This document shows, in pieces, positions 43,518 to 52,605 of a DNA stretch of 64,000 nucleotides. Positions within the stretch are counted from its first letter, which is position 1. Every line of letters starts with the position of its first letter. The position numbers and the translations under genes are program-made. The stretch is from Natrialba chahannaoensis JCM 10990 (GTDB taxonomy: Archaea; Halobacteriota; Halobacteria; Halobacteriales; Natrialbaceae). The notes beneath the pieces are model-generated. The model was not told where the DNA came from. It made no database searches and was given only the letters and a program-made list of their open reading frames with translations. The stretch lies in contig NZ_AOIN01000099.1 of assembly GCF_000337135.1 (NCBI RefSeq), positions 46,500 through 110,499 on the forward strand. The letters are read 5' to 3'.

Positions 43518-44366
43518 ATGGTTGCGTCTCCGCCCGACACCGCCGCCGTGACTGAGTGCAGTGCTATTACTCGCTGTGTCGTTCCTGTCGAAACACGCGC
43601 ACCGAGCGGCAAGACGAACGCGTACGTCATCGGCGAAGATCCTGCCGTGCTTGTCGACCCAGCTACCAGAACCGACGCACTCGACGAACTCGTCGCCAAT
43701 CGCACTGTCGACCACATCGTCGTCACCCACACGCATCCGGACCACGTCGGCGCTGTCGCCGCCTACGCCGAAGACACCGACGCAACCGTCTGGGCCAGAC
43801 GCGGCCGCGTCGACCGCTTTCAAGCGGCAACTGGACACAGACCCGACCGCGAGCTCGGACCCGGAACGACAATTCAGCTCGGCGACAAACCCGTCCGCGT
43901 CCTCGATGCGCCGGGCCACGCGCCCGACCACGTCGCACTCGAGTGCGGCCGGAGCGGGCCGATCCTCTGTGGTGACTGTGCGGTCCGCGAGGGCAGCGTC
44001 GTCGTCGGCGCTCCCGAGGGAGATATGCGTGCGTACGTGACGACGCTGCGTCGACTCTGGGCGCGGAACCCGCCGGCGCTCTATCCGGGCCACGGACCGA
44101 CGATCAACGCGTCGCGGGAGACGATCGAACGGCTGCTCGATCACCGCGCACGCCGCGAACAACGCGTGCTCGCGACCGTCGAGGACGGCGCGACGACGCT
44201 CGCGGAGATTCTCGACGGCGCGTACGAGAAGGACCTGACCGGTGTCCGTGACCTCGCGCGGACGACCGTTCACGCGCACCTCGCGAAACTCGATACTGAG
44301 GGGGCACTCGAGTGGGACGGCGAGCGTGCCCGCCCCGATAACCGGTTTTGCACCGGCAGGTCGTAG
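43518..44366 (+). CDS. Metallo-beta-lactamase-fold hydrolase with C-terminal winged helix
   Basis: 282 aa. Metal ligands: VVTHTHPDHVG (HxHxDH), VLDAPGHAPDH, ILCGDCAV (Asp) and YPGHGP (His), matching the LACTB2-like group of hydrolases/nucleases. The last 70 residues (VLATVEDGATTLAEILDGAYEKDLTGVRDLARTTVHAHLAKLDTEGALEW) form a winged-helix-like domain, common in this subgroup. Substrate may be a thioester or RNA end; unproven. ATG 43518 fits. Confidence 0.88.
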   Translation: MVASPPDTAAVTECSAITRCVVPVETRAPSGKTNAYVIGEDPAVLVDPATRTDALDELVANRTVDHIVVTHTHPDHVGAVAAYAEDTDATVWARRGRVDRFQAATGHRPDRELGPGTTIQLGDKPVRVLDAPGHAPDHVALECGRSGPILCGDCAVREGSVVVGAPEGDMRAYVTTLRRLWARNPPALYPGHGPTINASRETIERLLDHRARREQRVLATVEDGATTLAEILDGAYEKDLTGVRDLARTTVHAHLAKLDTEGALEWDGERARPDNRFCTGRS

Positions 44367-44368
44367 CG

Positions 44369-44632
44369 CTACTCCTGTGAACTGAACTGGAACTCGAAGG
44401 TCAGCTGGTCTTCCATCTTCACCCTGACGCCGCCGAACTCGTCCGATATTTGCGTACGGGCGTTGGAACTCGGCTCGACCGTAAGGGTGACGCTGTTGTT
44501 AGTCGCGTTGTACTCGATCTGACTGACGGTGACGTCGAACTTGAACAGGGTGGGGACATCCGTCCGAATTCGATCGCGGACGCGATCGATCTCCGTCTGG
44601 ACGTCGGCCATCTCCTCGTTCAATGATGTCAT
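44369..44632 (-). CDS. Small conserved-looking protein of unknown function
   Basis: 87 aa, not recognised. Residues 1-27 form a helix that may be coiled coil (MTSLNEEMADVQTEIDRVRDRIRTD), followed by a beta-rich half (FKFDVTVSQIEYNATNNSVTLTVEPSS, VRVKMEDQLTFEFQFSS). No signal peptide. It is convergent with the MBL gene (2 bp between stops). The promoter contains a 14-bp palindrome just before the ATG. Confidence 0.65.
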   Translation of the reverse strand: MTSLNEEMADVQTEIDRVRDRIRTDVPTLFKFDVTVSQIEYNATNNSVTLTVEPSSNARTQISDEFGGVRVKMEDQLTFEFQFSSQE

Positions 44633-44635
44633 GGT

Positions 44636-44649
44636 GCAACATATGTTGC
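44636..44649. promoter_or_regulatory. 14-bp palindrome before the start of the 87-aa gene
   Basis: GCAACATATGTTGC is a perfect dyad ending 4 bp before the ATG complementary to 44630-44632. It overlaps the expected transcription start, an ideal place for an autoregulatory repressor site. Confidence 0.5.
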
Positions 44650-44776
44650 GAGAAGTCGTAACAGTTTGTCCTGCGTTCGGTTCGGCTGTCCGTCCAATGG
44701 GCGGATAGGGACGACACAGCATCGGCATCACGAGCGACTTACTTTTCCCGCTCGGCGCGTATGACCAGACGTACAC

Positions 44777-45481
44777 GTGCAATCACTGGAGGCGGAACTC
44801 GAGGAAGCCCGCGCCCTCGAGGTCGACGCGCTCGCCGACGCCATCGAGTCGATCGGATTCGAGTGCACGCGCTGTGGCGCGTGCTGTACGGGCGAGGCCG
44901 AGGACGACCACACGGCGACGGTGTTCCCTGACGAAGTGCGCGATCTACAGGAGACGACAGAGCACGACTGGCGCGATGTCGCCCGACCAATGCCCTATGG
45001 ACTCGCCGACGGTGAGGACGGGCCGGAGGGGGAGACCTTCGAGTGGGCGCTCCAGACCGACAGCTGTGGCGACTGTGCCTTCTACGAGGAGGACGACAAC
45101 GGTGTCGGTGCCTGTGTCGCACACGATGACCGGCCGCTGATCTGTCGGACCTACCCATTCAGCGTAGCGCTCGCCGGCACCAGTCAGCCAATGGGTGAGG
45201 TCGTTGACAGCGTTGCGCTGGGAGCGCAACGGGAAGTCGACGAAACCGGCGACGAGGAGAGTGTCGTCCAAGCCCACGAGTGCGAGGGCCTCGGTCGTGA
45301 CATCTCCCGGTCAGACGCCGAGGACCTCGCCGCGGCGCTCAAGGAGCGCGCCGTGCGGGAACTCGAAGAGGCGATCGGTGTCCGTGACGCATACGAACCG
45401 ACAGCGGTGGACCCCGGTGAAATCGTCGTCCACGATTCCGAGGGCGCGAAACGGCCGGACGGGACACCGATCGACGACTGA
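44777..45481 (+). CDS. YkgJ-family cysteine-cluster protein
   Basis: 234 aa. The N-terminal cysteine cluster is CTRCGACCTGE, with further cysteines in SCGDCAFY, GACVAHDD and ICRTYPF, the pattern of the zinc/iron-chelating CxxCxxCC family (UPF0153/YkgJ). Function unproven; a metal-binding or redox role is inferred. The start is a GTG at 44777 (MQSLEAELEEARAL); the ATG at 44761 is out of frame. The C-terminus carries an amphipathic helix and an acidic tail. Confidence 0.85.
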   Translation: MQSLEAELEEARALEVDALADAIESIGFECTRCGACCTGEAEDDHTATVFPDEVRDLQETTEHDWRDVARPMPYGLADGEDGPEGETFEWALQTDSCGDCAFYEEDDNGVGACVAHDDRPLICRTYPFSVALAGTSQPMGEVVDSVALGAQREVDETGDEESVVQAHECEGLGRDISRSDAEDLAAALKERAVRELEEAIGVRDAYEPTAVDPGEIVVHDSEGAKRPDGTPIDD

Positions 45482-45541
45482 CGCCGATCGGAGCAACACG
45501 AAACCAGCGGGAAATTTATACGCGTCGTCAAATAGTTCAGT

Positions 45542-46309
45542 ATGGACATTCCGTGGACCGACATCCGCCACGTCACGAAGGTCGACCCCGCGAAGCCGCT
45601 CCCGGACGATGCCGGCGTCATCGCGGACACCGATCTGGTGATCGTCGGCGGATCGGATGACGTGACGGAGGCGAACACGCTGGCGACGATCCAGTCGATC
45701 TTACGGCTCGCTCCGGACGTGCCGATCTTTCAGGAGCCCTACAGCGCCGAACAGGTCTCGACGGACACTCTCGACGCGATCGACTATCTCTCCGTCCCCG
45801 CTGTCTACAACGGCGACCGAAACAACTTCGTTGGGAAGCACCTCGATCTCTTCGCCGAAATCGCGCGCAAGCCGGACGAACTTACTGGGAGTAGCGTCCC
45901 GCTCGTCGGTGATCTGATCACTTCCAAGGGCGTCGACGCCGTCGAGCGATTGGCGACGAAACTGGTCGGCGAGGGGTACGTCGTCCAGCACGTCGACTCG
46001 GCTGCAGCGGATGTGTCCGGCGTCGAGACGGCGTACACGTCCGAACAGGTTGCCGGGGCCGCGCTCGCAACCGAGATGTTCTACGACTTCCCGATCTTCT
46101 ACGTCGAATACTCGGGCACTTATGGCGGCCCGGAGGACGTGAAAGCAGCCGCGCGATACCTCGATGAGACGGCATTGCTCTACGGCGGCGGCATCGACTC
46201 GGCCGCGAAGACGACCGAGATACTCGAGGCGGGTGCGGACGCGGTCGTCGTCGGTGACTGTTATCACGACGATCCGGCACTGTATCAGCGAACAATTCCA
46301 GGCTGGTAG
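45542..46309 (+). CDS. Geranylgeranylglyceryl phosphate synthase
   Basis: First committed step of archaeal ether-lipid synthesis: joins glycerol-1-phosphate and geranylgeranyl diphosphate. The 255-aa (PcrB-like) TIM barrel shows DTDLVIVGGSDDVT, YLSVPAVYNGDRNNFVGKHL, VDSAAADVSG, YVEYSGTYGGPEDVKAAARYL and LLYGGGIDSAAKTTEIL (phosphate loop). TTTATA at 45515-45520 lies about 25 nt before the ATG, so the transcript is leaderless. Membrane-associated by substrate. Confidence 0.94.
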   Translation: MDIPWTDIRHVTKVDPAKPLPDDAGVIADTDLVIVGGSDDVTEANTLATIQSILRLAPDVPIFQEPYSAEQVSTDTLDAIDYLSVPAVYNGDRNNFVGKHLDLFAEIARKPDELTGSSVPLVGDLITSKGVDAVERLATKLVGEGYVVQHVDSAAADVSGVETAYTSEQVAGAALATEMFYDFPIFYVEYSGTYGGPEDVKAAARYLDETALLYGGGIDSAAKTTEILEAGADAVVVGDCYHDDPALYQRTIPGW

Positions 46310-46652
46310 TTGCGAGTTGCAAGTACCGAGTTCCGCCGCTGAGAGCGGCAAGTCGCTGTGTGCAGTGTTTGTGGTGCCTCTCTGTGTCTGTAGCTGACCC
46401 TCTCTCTGTCTCTATGCGTTCAGAGGGAGCAGTCGTCGTCACAGGTATACTCACAGCCACAGTCACATATCTCCGGCAATCGACACAGTGAACAACGGAC
46501 AAAAGAGCGGCCTACAGGTCAGAACGAGTGAGTGTGCGCCTTCGAGAACGAACGGGGGAACGAGAGAACTGCCGAAATCACAGCCGCTGGAGGGCGACAG
46601 GGCGCTGTGACACACGGACCGCCGCAATAACCGCGAGACTCCCGAGTGGGAG
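46310..46652. other. Gene-free spacer before the TRAM gene
   Basis: Between the GGGP synthase stop and the TRAM stop. It contains CT-rich low complexity (46380-46412, CTCTCTGTGTCTG...). On the minus strand it has a short Cys/Asp-rich stretch (46436-46476) reminiscent of the YjjX insert, but with no start codon. Nothing else supported. Confidence 0.55.
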
Positions 46653-47117
46653 TCAGAACGTCTCTTCGATGATTTCGCCGACGGCGAAGTTCGATTTGAC
46701 TTCCGTCACTTCGATCTTGACGCGGTCGTTGACATCGGCACCCGGGACGATAATGACGTACCCGCGTTCGACACGAGCAATCCCATCACCCTGCTTGCCG
46801 ATATCTTCGATTTCGACGTAGCGCGTTTCACCGACATCGACCGGTGGCTGTGGCTCCGACGGTGCCGTTTGTGTTTGCGTCTGCGTTTGCGCCTGCGGTT
46901 GTGCCGTAGACGCTTCGGTCTCACCACCCTCATCCTCGCGAGAGATGAGTGCGACGCGATAGATCTCGTCGGGATCGATGTCGCCGGTCTCGACTTCCTG
47001 ACGTGGTACTTCGATGACGTATCGGTCCTCCTCTGCCGAAACCTCCGTACTGAACAGACACAGGAGTTTTTCAGATATTTCCACAGGTAGACCCTCAATT
47101 CCACCTCTAACGCTCAT
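46653..47117 (-). CDS. TRAM-domain protein
   Basis: 154 aa. The C-terminal 60 residues are a TRAM domain (VGETRYVEIEDIGKQGDGIARVERGYVIIVPGADVNDRVKIEVTEV), an RNA-binding OB fold; archaeal stand-alone TRAM proteins act as RNA chaperones. The N-terminal 60 residues (VEISEKLLCLFSTEVSAEEDRYVIEVPRQEVETGDI) are a haloarchaeal extension, followed by a QTQTQ/AP-rich linker of repeat origin. The start is the ATG complementary to 47115-47117. Confidence 0.88.
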   Translation of the reverse strand: MSVRGGIEGLPVEISEKLLCLFSTEVSAEEDRYVIEVPRQEVETGDIDPDEIYRVALISREDEGGETEASTAQPQAQTQTQTQTAPSEPQPPVDVGETRYVEIEDIGKQGDGIARVERGYVIIVPGADVNDRVKIEVTEVKSNFAVGEIIEETF

Positions 47118-47250
47118 CCGTATTAGAACTACCGACCATGGTCGGGAATTTTTCCGTAGACAACCGGTTTCAACCGGTCGTTTCGAGGGGCCACCGAGAC
47201 AATCCGTGCGGACTGTGACACACAGGCGTACCGTCAGCCCGGATCAATCA

Positions 47251-49038
47251 TCAATCCGCGTGCTCGAACGGCCGCGTCGTCACGAACTCGTCTACATCGA
47301 TGGTCGTCTCGAGTTCCGCCGCCGCGACGGAGTCGTAGGGCCGGTTGACGACGATATCGCCCGCCGTCCGATCGCCGACGCCGGGAATCGCCGTGAGTTC
47401 GTCCATCGATGCGTCGTTCAGGTCGAGCGGATACGGAACACCCGTCACCGAGCGGTAGCCGTGATCGACGACTGCAACGTCGATCGTCCGCCCGAGTTCC
47501 CGTTCGCCGGGAATACCGACGAGCAGCGGGTAGGTTCCAAGCTGTCGGCCGAAGGTCCTGCCATCCTGATGGTACTCGAGATGCACGTCGGAGAGCACGG
47601 TTCCGGGCGAGGCGACCCGTTCGAGCATCGGGTTGTCGATCTCCTCGCGAACTTGCTGCTTGTAGCGTTTGAAGAGCTTCTTGTGCTCGTTTGCGATTTC
47701 CGCGCCGGTGTCGGACATGTCGGTGCCGTCGAAGGACATGACCTGCCGGATGTTGATCCGACGGAGCATGTAGCCCTCGTCGTAGACGCGCTGGAGGAAC
47801 TCGCGGTTGTGCTGGTAGGTTTCCTCGCGCTCACCCTTGAGTCCGTGCAGGAGGTTGATTCCGGGGAGGAGTTTCGGGAGCTGACGGACGTTCGAGTCGG
47901 ACTGTGACGAATCGGCCGTCGGGTCGTCCGGTCCACCCGGTCGCCAGCCCGCCTCCTCGTTGACGATCTTGACCGCTTCGAAGCATTCCTCGGCGGTGAC
48001 GTTCAGATTGTTCTCCTCCTGGACCAGCGGATCGGCGGATTCGAGTCCGAACGCGGCGGTGTCGCCGGGCGTATTGTGCTCGGCGATGATCCGGATTCCC
48101 TCGCGGCTCTGCTCGGGCCACTCGACGATCGTGATCGGGTTCATGTTGTCGAGGTGGAGCGTCTCGAGATCGGGCGCGACCTCGCGGATGCCGCCATAGA
48201 GCTGGCGGAGGGCGTCGGGATTCGGCGCTTCGCCGTCGCCGCCGTAGGCGAGAATATCGGCTTGCCGGCCGATCCGGAAGTGTTTCACGCCGTAGTCCGC
48301 GAGCGCGTCGACCTCGCCGACGACTGTCGGCGGCGGCCGGAACGTCGGATTGCCGTACAGTGGTTCGGTACAGAACGAACAGCGGTAGGCACAGCCGCGG
48401 GACGTCTCGAGTTCGGCGATCAGATAGTCGGGATGGTTCGGGTGCTGTTCGACCACGAACGCGCCCTGCTGGGCCCACCGGGAGACCTCGTCCACGTCTC
48501 GCATTCGGTTGTTGAAACCCTCGAGGCCGCTCTCAACTAAGTCGTGGACGGCGGCCTCGACATCGCCCTTGGCGACGAAGTCGAAGTCGAGGTCCTGGCG
48601 TTCGGTTTCGGTCGCGCCGGCGTTTTCGTCGCCCACACCGAACTTGACGGGACCACCCATCAGGCTGGTGCCGTTCGCGGTCCACGCCAGCTTGCGGACC
48701 TCGTCGGGTTCGGCGGGCGTCCCGCCGACGTACTTGCCGGGGACGGTCATCCCGCCGAGGTAGATCATGAGGTCCGCTTCGTCGATGTCCCGCCAACGGT
48801 CGGGCTCGTCGCGCAGGCCGTCGATCGTGTGGTAGGTAATCTGTTCGGGTGGCACGCCCGCATCGACGAGTGCGCCGGCCGTGTACCGTGGATACGTCGA
48901 GATGTACGGCGGCACGCCGAAGTGGGCGGGCTCGTCGACGTAGCCATCGACGATCGTCACCGAGAGCCCCTCGCTCCCGCGCTCCGTCCCGGAGGCGGGA
49001 CCGGAGCCAGCGGTGGAACCGGGACCGGAGTCAGTCAT
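47251..49038 (-). CDS. Radical SAM protein with C-terminal helix-hairpin-helix
   Basis: 595 aa. The [4Fe-4S] motif is GCAYRCSFCTEP (CxxxCxxC, about residues 225-236), preceded by an N-terminal Rossmann/B12-like region (DGYVDEPAHFGVPPYISTYPRY, IYLGGMTVPGKYVGG). The C-terminus has a helix-hairpin-helix (MDELTAIPGVGDRTAGDIVVNRPYDS). This is the large archaeal COG1031 type, whose reaction is unknown; it may modify RNA or a protein. The start at 49038 (MTDSGPGSTAG) is chosen; 49065 is an alternative. Confidence 0.85.
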   Translation of the reverse strand: MTDSGPGSTAGSGPASGTERGSEGLSVTIVDGYVDEPAHFGVPPYISTYPRYTAGALVDAGVPPEQITYHTIDGLRDEPDRWRDIDEADLMIYLGGMTVPGKYVGGTPAEPDEVRKLAWTANGTSLMGGPVKFGVGDENAGATETERQDLDFDFVAKGDVEAAVHDLVESGLEGFNNRMRDVDEVSRWAQQGAFVVEQHPNHPDYLIAELETSRGCAYRCSFCTEPLYGNPTFRPPPTVVGEVDALADYGVKHFRIGRQADILAYGGDGEAPNPDALRQLYGGIREVAPDLETLHLDNMNPITIVEWPEQSREGIRIIAEHNTPGDTAAFGLESADPLVQEENNLNVTAEECFEAVKIVNEEAGWRPGGPDDPTADSSQSDSNVRQLPKLLPGINLLHGLKGEREETYQHNREFLQRVYDEGYMLRRINIRQVMSFDGTDMSDTGAEIANEHKKLFKRYKQQVREEIDNPMLERVASPGTVLSDVHLEYHQDGRTFGRQLGTYPLLVGIPGERELGRTIDVAVVDHGYRSVTGVPYPLDLNDASMDELTAIPGVGDRTAGDIVVNRPYDSVAAAELETTIDVDEFVTTRPFEHAD

Positions 49039-49155
49039 AGCGTCGGATAGCGCCTGGAACGACAAAACGGTGACTAACGCGCGGGACGGCGCGAGTGTGG
49101 CGTACGGACCGCCGCAACCGCCGCGTTGATGGTCCTGGTCCCGGTACTGTCGCTC

Positions 49156-49314
49156 ATGCCGCCAACCGAAGAGATCGTCTGCACCGACGACGACTGCTTT
49201 CTCGACCTATTCGAAAACCACTACACCTACGACGTGCCGGACAAGTTCGGCGTCTCCGAACTCTCCTGTCCCGTCTGCGGCGGGACCGACTGTCTCGAGG
49301 CGGTCGAGTTGTGA
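49156..49314 (+). CDS. Small zinc-binding protein (DUF7559 type)
   Basis: 52 aa. MPPTEEIVCTDDDCFLDLFENHYTYDVPDKF is followed by SCPVCGGTDCLEAVEL; the paired CxxxxC and CxxCxxxxC cysteines form a zinc finger. This mini-protein family is conserved in Halobacteria, with unknown function. It is shorter than many annotation cut-offs. Copy B of the MITE-like element begins 39 bp after its stop. Confidence 0.85.
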   Translation: MPPTEEIVCTDDDCFLDLFENHYTYDVPDKFGVSELSCPVCGGTDCLEAVEL

Positions 49315-49352
49315 GCCCGTCTCTTCGTAGTCGAGACGGGAACAGCCAATAG

Positions 49353-49478
49353 CTATAGTAGCCACTGCAAGTCACTGCACACCTGATCGCACGGCGGCAG
49401 CGCGGTTCGGAGCGAGTGAACTGAGCGAGAACCGCGAACGTGCGATCAGTGTGTAACTAGTTGCAGTTGTTACTATAG
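49353..49478. mobile_element. MITE-like palindromic element, copy B
   Basis: 126 bp with CTATAGTA at both ends. The outer 38-41 bp of each side match copy A; the 47-bp centre (49394-49440) is itself a hairpin (GCGGTTC ... GAACCGC). No open reading frame. Sits in the spacer between a DUF7559 gene and an Hsp20 gene. Confidence 0.75.
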
Positions 49479-49681
49479 TCGCGATACCACTCACCCATCT
49501 CGCTCGGGGACGTGTCAGACGTTAATTTACTCGGTACCAAAATCAATATCAACGGGGATCACGTAACCGTACATCCGGCCATGCTATGCGCTCACTCCCC
49601 GCCGTCTCTCCCGTACAGCACGCGCCGTTCGTGCCAATATCATCGCCCTCGCTCGTCCGTCTCTTCGACAGAGGTGACAGC

Positions 49682-50260
49682 GTGACCGCGAACGAACTCG
49701 GTTCCTCGATCAAGCACACGCTGTACCGTCAACTTGGCCGCGCCAGCGGCCGCATCCAGAACCATCGTGCCCTCGACGTCGACGTTCTCGAGGACGACAT
49801 CTCGTATCTCGTCGTCTTCGACGCACCGGGTGCAGAGACTGACGACATCCAGGTCCGCTACATCGACGGCAACGTCAAGATCAAGGTCGACCGCTTTCGT
49901 CCCTTCCGCGAGGAGTACTCGATGTGTTTCCCCGGCCGCGGGATGCACCTCGGTGGAGTGGCCGAACTACCCCCCGATGCGGTCGTCGACCCAAACGCCG
50001 GCACCGCGACCCTCTCCGAAACCGGAACCCTCCGCATCGAGATTCCAAAATCGAGCGCAGTCGACGAGAGCGAAGCAGACAGCGCCGCTGACACCGAAAT
50101 AGACGCCGGACCAAGTGCGCGGCCAGAGTCTACACCGGACCACTCAGCCGGCGACGACGCACACACACCAGCCCCCCACCAGACCACCGCGACCCGAGAG
50201 GACTCGAGTGAGACCACTGCAAGCGGAGACGCACCGACTGGGACGGTCGACCCCGAGTGA
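49682..50260 (+). CDS. Hsp20/alpha-crystallin family small chaperone
   Basis: 192 aa. The alpha-crystallin core runs from DVDVLEDDISYLVVFDAPGAETDDIQVRYIDGNVKIKVDRFRP to LSETGTLRIEIPKS (about residues 30-125), followed by an acidic, disordered tail of about 65 residues rich in S/T/D/P. The GTG at 49682 is preferred because GAGGTGA (49671-49677) is an excellent ribosome-binding site at the right distance. The frame is open to an ATG at 49586, which would add 32 non-conserved residues. Confidence 0.83.
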   Translation: MTANELGSSIKHTLYRQLGRASGRIQNHRALDVDVLEDDISYLVVFDAPGAETDDIQVRYIDGNVKIKVDRFRPFREEYSMCFPGRGMHLGGVAELPPDAVVDPNAGTATLSETGTLRIEIPKSSAVDESEADSAADTEIDAGPSARPESTPDHSAGDDAHTPAPHQTTATREDSSETTASGDAPTGTVDPE

Positions 50261-50698
50261 GTGCGTGCCTCCGGTGTGAGCCAGGAACGCCCTCCAACTC
50301 GAGTAGCTAGTTCGTCCGAGACTGTCTCCGCCCCTCCAAATCGGCTCCGAGTGTTCGACAGCCGACCAGGACCGACAGCGTGCGACTAGTGACTTGTATC
50401 GAGAGCGAACAGCCACGGGTGGGAGCGATGTGGTTAGGGTTTGGTCATGCACACAGTTGGGCAGCGGCGTAATTGCGCAGTCTCACCTACAACTGATCGT
50501 GAACCGGAATTGAACGGCGTCGATTGGCGACATTCGTCGATGCTGAATCGAGTTGACAAGCAGTGATTCCAGCGAGGTGTGTGCACTGCGTTGTGCGGAC
50601 TATACACTGCACGCTGTACGCTGTACGCCGGAAACACTGCACTCGGACTGCGACAGTCGCTCGCAGTTCCGGCGTTTACAGCGTAACTCTGAACGTGT
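50261..50698. other. Gene-free spacer before the oxidoreductase
   Basis: 438 bp without a supported gene. The last 100 bp contain CACTGCACG CTGTACG CTGTACGCC repeats and a weak TATACAC at 50600-50606, possibly the promoter of the following gene. The rest is ordinary low-feature DNA. Confidence 0.5.
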
Positions 50699-51754
50699 AT
50701 GGACACCACCAACCACCAACCGACGATCGGGCTCATCGGCCTTGGCAACATCGGCTTGCTCCACGCCGACCGATATGCCGCCCTCGGAGCGAGTCTCGCC
50801 GGTATGGATACCACGGCCAGAGCACGACAGCGTTTCGCCAACCGGTACGACAGTCCGGTCTTCGACGATCACCACAACCTCTTCGACACCGTCGACGCCG
50901 TCGTCGTCGCGGTCCCTAACGCCTACCACGATCGCTACGCCGTCGCGGCACTCGAGTCCGGTCTCGACGTGTTCCTCGAGAAGCCGATGGCGGACACTGT
51001 ACCCAATGCAGTGCGGATCGCTGACAGTGCGGCGACTGCGGAGGGTGTGTGCATGGTTGGCTTCCACAACCGATTTCGACCGATCGTCGAGCAGTTCAAA
51101 CAGTTACAGGAGGTGGGTCGGTTCGGGTCACTGACGCACGTGCAGGCGAACTACGTGCGACAGCGGGGGGTGCCCGACAGCGGTGCAGGCGGTTGGTTCA
51201 CCCAACGAGCGATCGCCGGGGGCGGTGCCGTGATCGACATCGGCGTGCACGCGATCGATCTCGCACTGTACCTCACGGGATATCCGCTGGTCGACGACAT
51301 CGTCGGGACGACGCGGCGCGCGCCCGAACACGAGTTCGATGTTGAGGACGCAGCGAGTGCGTTTATCCGCTGTGTGGACGGAACGACGATCTCGCTCGAG
51401 GTCGCGTGGCAGTCAAACGGGCCCGACAACCGGTCGTTCGTGATCGAGGGGACCGAGGGCGGGGCGATGCTCCATCCGAACGAAGAACGACTCGAGCTCT
51501 TCGAATCCGGGCACAAAACTGACATACACGTCGATCCGGTCGACCCGTATGAACGGCAGGCACGCTCGTTTCTGCGTGCTATCGAACGCGGAACGCCACC
51601 GAGACGGAACACGGTCACGGAGGCGCTTGCGGTACAGCAAGTGATCGACGGCATCTACCGCTCGGCAGCCGACGATACGCCGTGCGGTGAGCTGACGACG
51701 GCCGATGAGCCGGCATTTGTACCAGGTGTTTCAGGAGAGCAAGTGAGCGAATGA
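50699..51754 (+). CDS. Gfo/Idh/MocA-family NAD(P)-dependent oxidoreductase
   Basis: 351 aa. Nucleotide-binding GLIGLGNIGLLHADRY at residues 10-25, AVVVAVPNAYHDRY, the EKPMAD catalytic Lys (VFLEKPMAD), and the C-terminal beta-sheet domain with GGGAVIDIGVHAIDLALYLTGYP (catalytic Asp/His). Typically oxidises or reduces sugar or inositol derivatives. Substrate unknown; no sugar operon partner is adjacent. The start at 50699 gives MDTTNHQPTIG. Confidence 0.9.
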   Translation: MDTTNHQPTIGLIGLGNIGLLHADRYAALGASLAGMDTTARARQRFANRYDSPVFDDHHNLFDTVDAVVVAVPNAYHDRYAVAALESGLDVFLEKPMADTVPNAVRIADSAATAEGVCMVGFHNRFRPIVEQFKQLQEVGRFGSLTHVQANYVRQRGVPDSGAGGWFTQRAIAGGGAVIDIGVHAIDLALYLTGYPLVDDIVGTTRRAPEHEFDVEDAASAFIRCVDGTTISLEVAWQSNGPDNRSFVIEGTEGGAMLHPNEERLELFESGHKTDIHVDPVDPYERQARSFLRAIERGTPPRRNTVTEALAVQQVIDGIYRSAADDTPCGELTTADEPAFVPGVSGEQVSE

Positions 51755-51882
51755 GGGAGTGAGACTGGGGTTCGAGTGCCAACTCCCATCGCCACCACAC
51801 CCAACTTCCCAGCCCGACATTCGACCCGATTCGGTCCCATCCTTCCGTGTCTCTTCACGAGGATGCCAGGTGTGGATCTACT

Positions 51883-52605
51883 ATGAGACGACGAACGCTG
51901 TTAGCGGCAGTGAGCGGAACTGCCATCCTCATCGTCGCCGGCTGTTCGACCGCAGAAAACCCGGAAGACGAGGAAAGCGAGGAAAACGATGAAACCGACA
52001 CCAGATCCGAATCTGCTGACGACGACACAGCAAGCGACCAGGCAGACGATGACAGCCTCGCAGCGTTTCGTGCGACACTCGAGTCCGCCGGCTTCGAGCA
52101 GGTGACGCTCGAACCGGTCGATGACGGAGCGGTACTCGAGTTGGGTTACGATGCAACGGGGACGACCGAGGCGGACGTTGCCTCCGAGATCGAACTGGTC
52201 ACGGATGGGTACACGACCACGATCGAGGATGGCCTGGTGTCGACGCGGCTCGAGGCGGCGGCGTATCGGCCGGATGACGGGACGGTACTCGATTACTTTA
52301 CGGTCGAGGCGTCGTGGGTCGAGGACTATCTCTCGGGTGGACTCGAGTGGCGCGAGTTGTTGACGCGGGTGGCGGAGACGTTCGTGTCGCTCGCGTCTGA
52401 GGGGGATGGTGCCGAAGCAGATAGTAATGGTGAAGAGGACGGTGGGGCGGATGGTGATGGCGATGAGGACGGTGGAGCGGATGGGAATAGTGAGGACGAC
52501 GAGGGTGATGCAGATGGACGTAGTGAGAACGGGGCTAGTGAGACGGACAGTGATGATGATGAGAGCGGCGGCGAGGCAGACGGTGGTGACGAGGATGGCA
52601 GCTAG
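51883..52605 (+). CDS. Tat-type lipoprotein, unknown function
   Basis: 240 aa. MRRRTLLAAVSGTAILIVAGC is a signal sequence with a twin-arginine and a lipobox (IVAGC, Cys at residue 21), so it is probably exported by Tat and lipid-anchored, the usual haloarchaeal route. The mature protein starts with an acidic low-complexity run, then a small domain of about 110 residues (SLAAFRATLESAGFEQVTLEPVDDGAVLELGYDATGTTEADVASEIELVT to LEWRELLTRVAETFVSLAS). It ends in a D/G/E/A repeat. The frame stays open with the same composition for 46 codons beyond the TAG stop. Confidence 0.8.
   Translation: MRRRTLLAAVSGTAILIVAGCSTAENPEDEESEENDETDTRSESADDDTASDQADDDSLAAFRATLESAGFEQVTLEPVDDGAVLELGYDATGTTEADVASEIELVTDGYTTTIEDGLVSTRLEAAAYRPDDGTVLDYFTVEASWVEDYLSGGLEWRELLTRVAETFVSLASEGDGAEADSNGEEDGGADGDGDEDGGADGNSEDDEGDADGRSENGASETDSDDDESGGEADGGDEDGS

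Noticed and set aside
46436-46476. Short Cys/Asp-rich minus-strand peptide similar to the YjjX insert
   Set aside because: No start codon in frame before an upstream stop; likely the same type of TGTGAC repeat without coding function.
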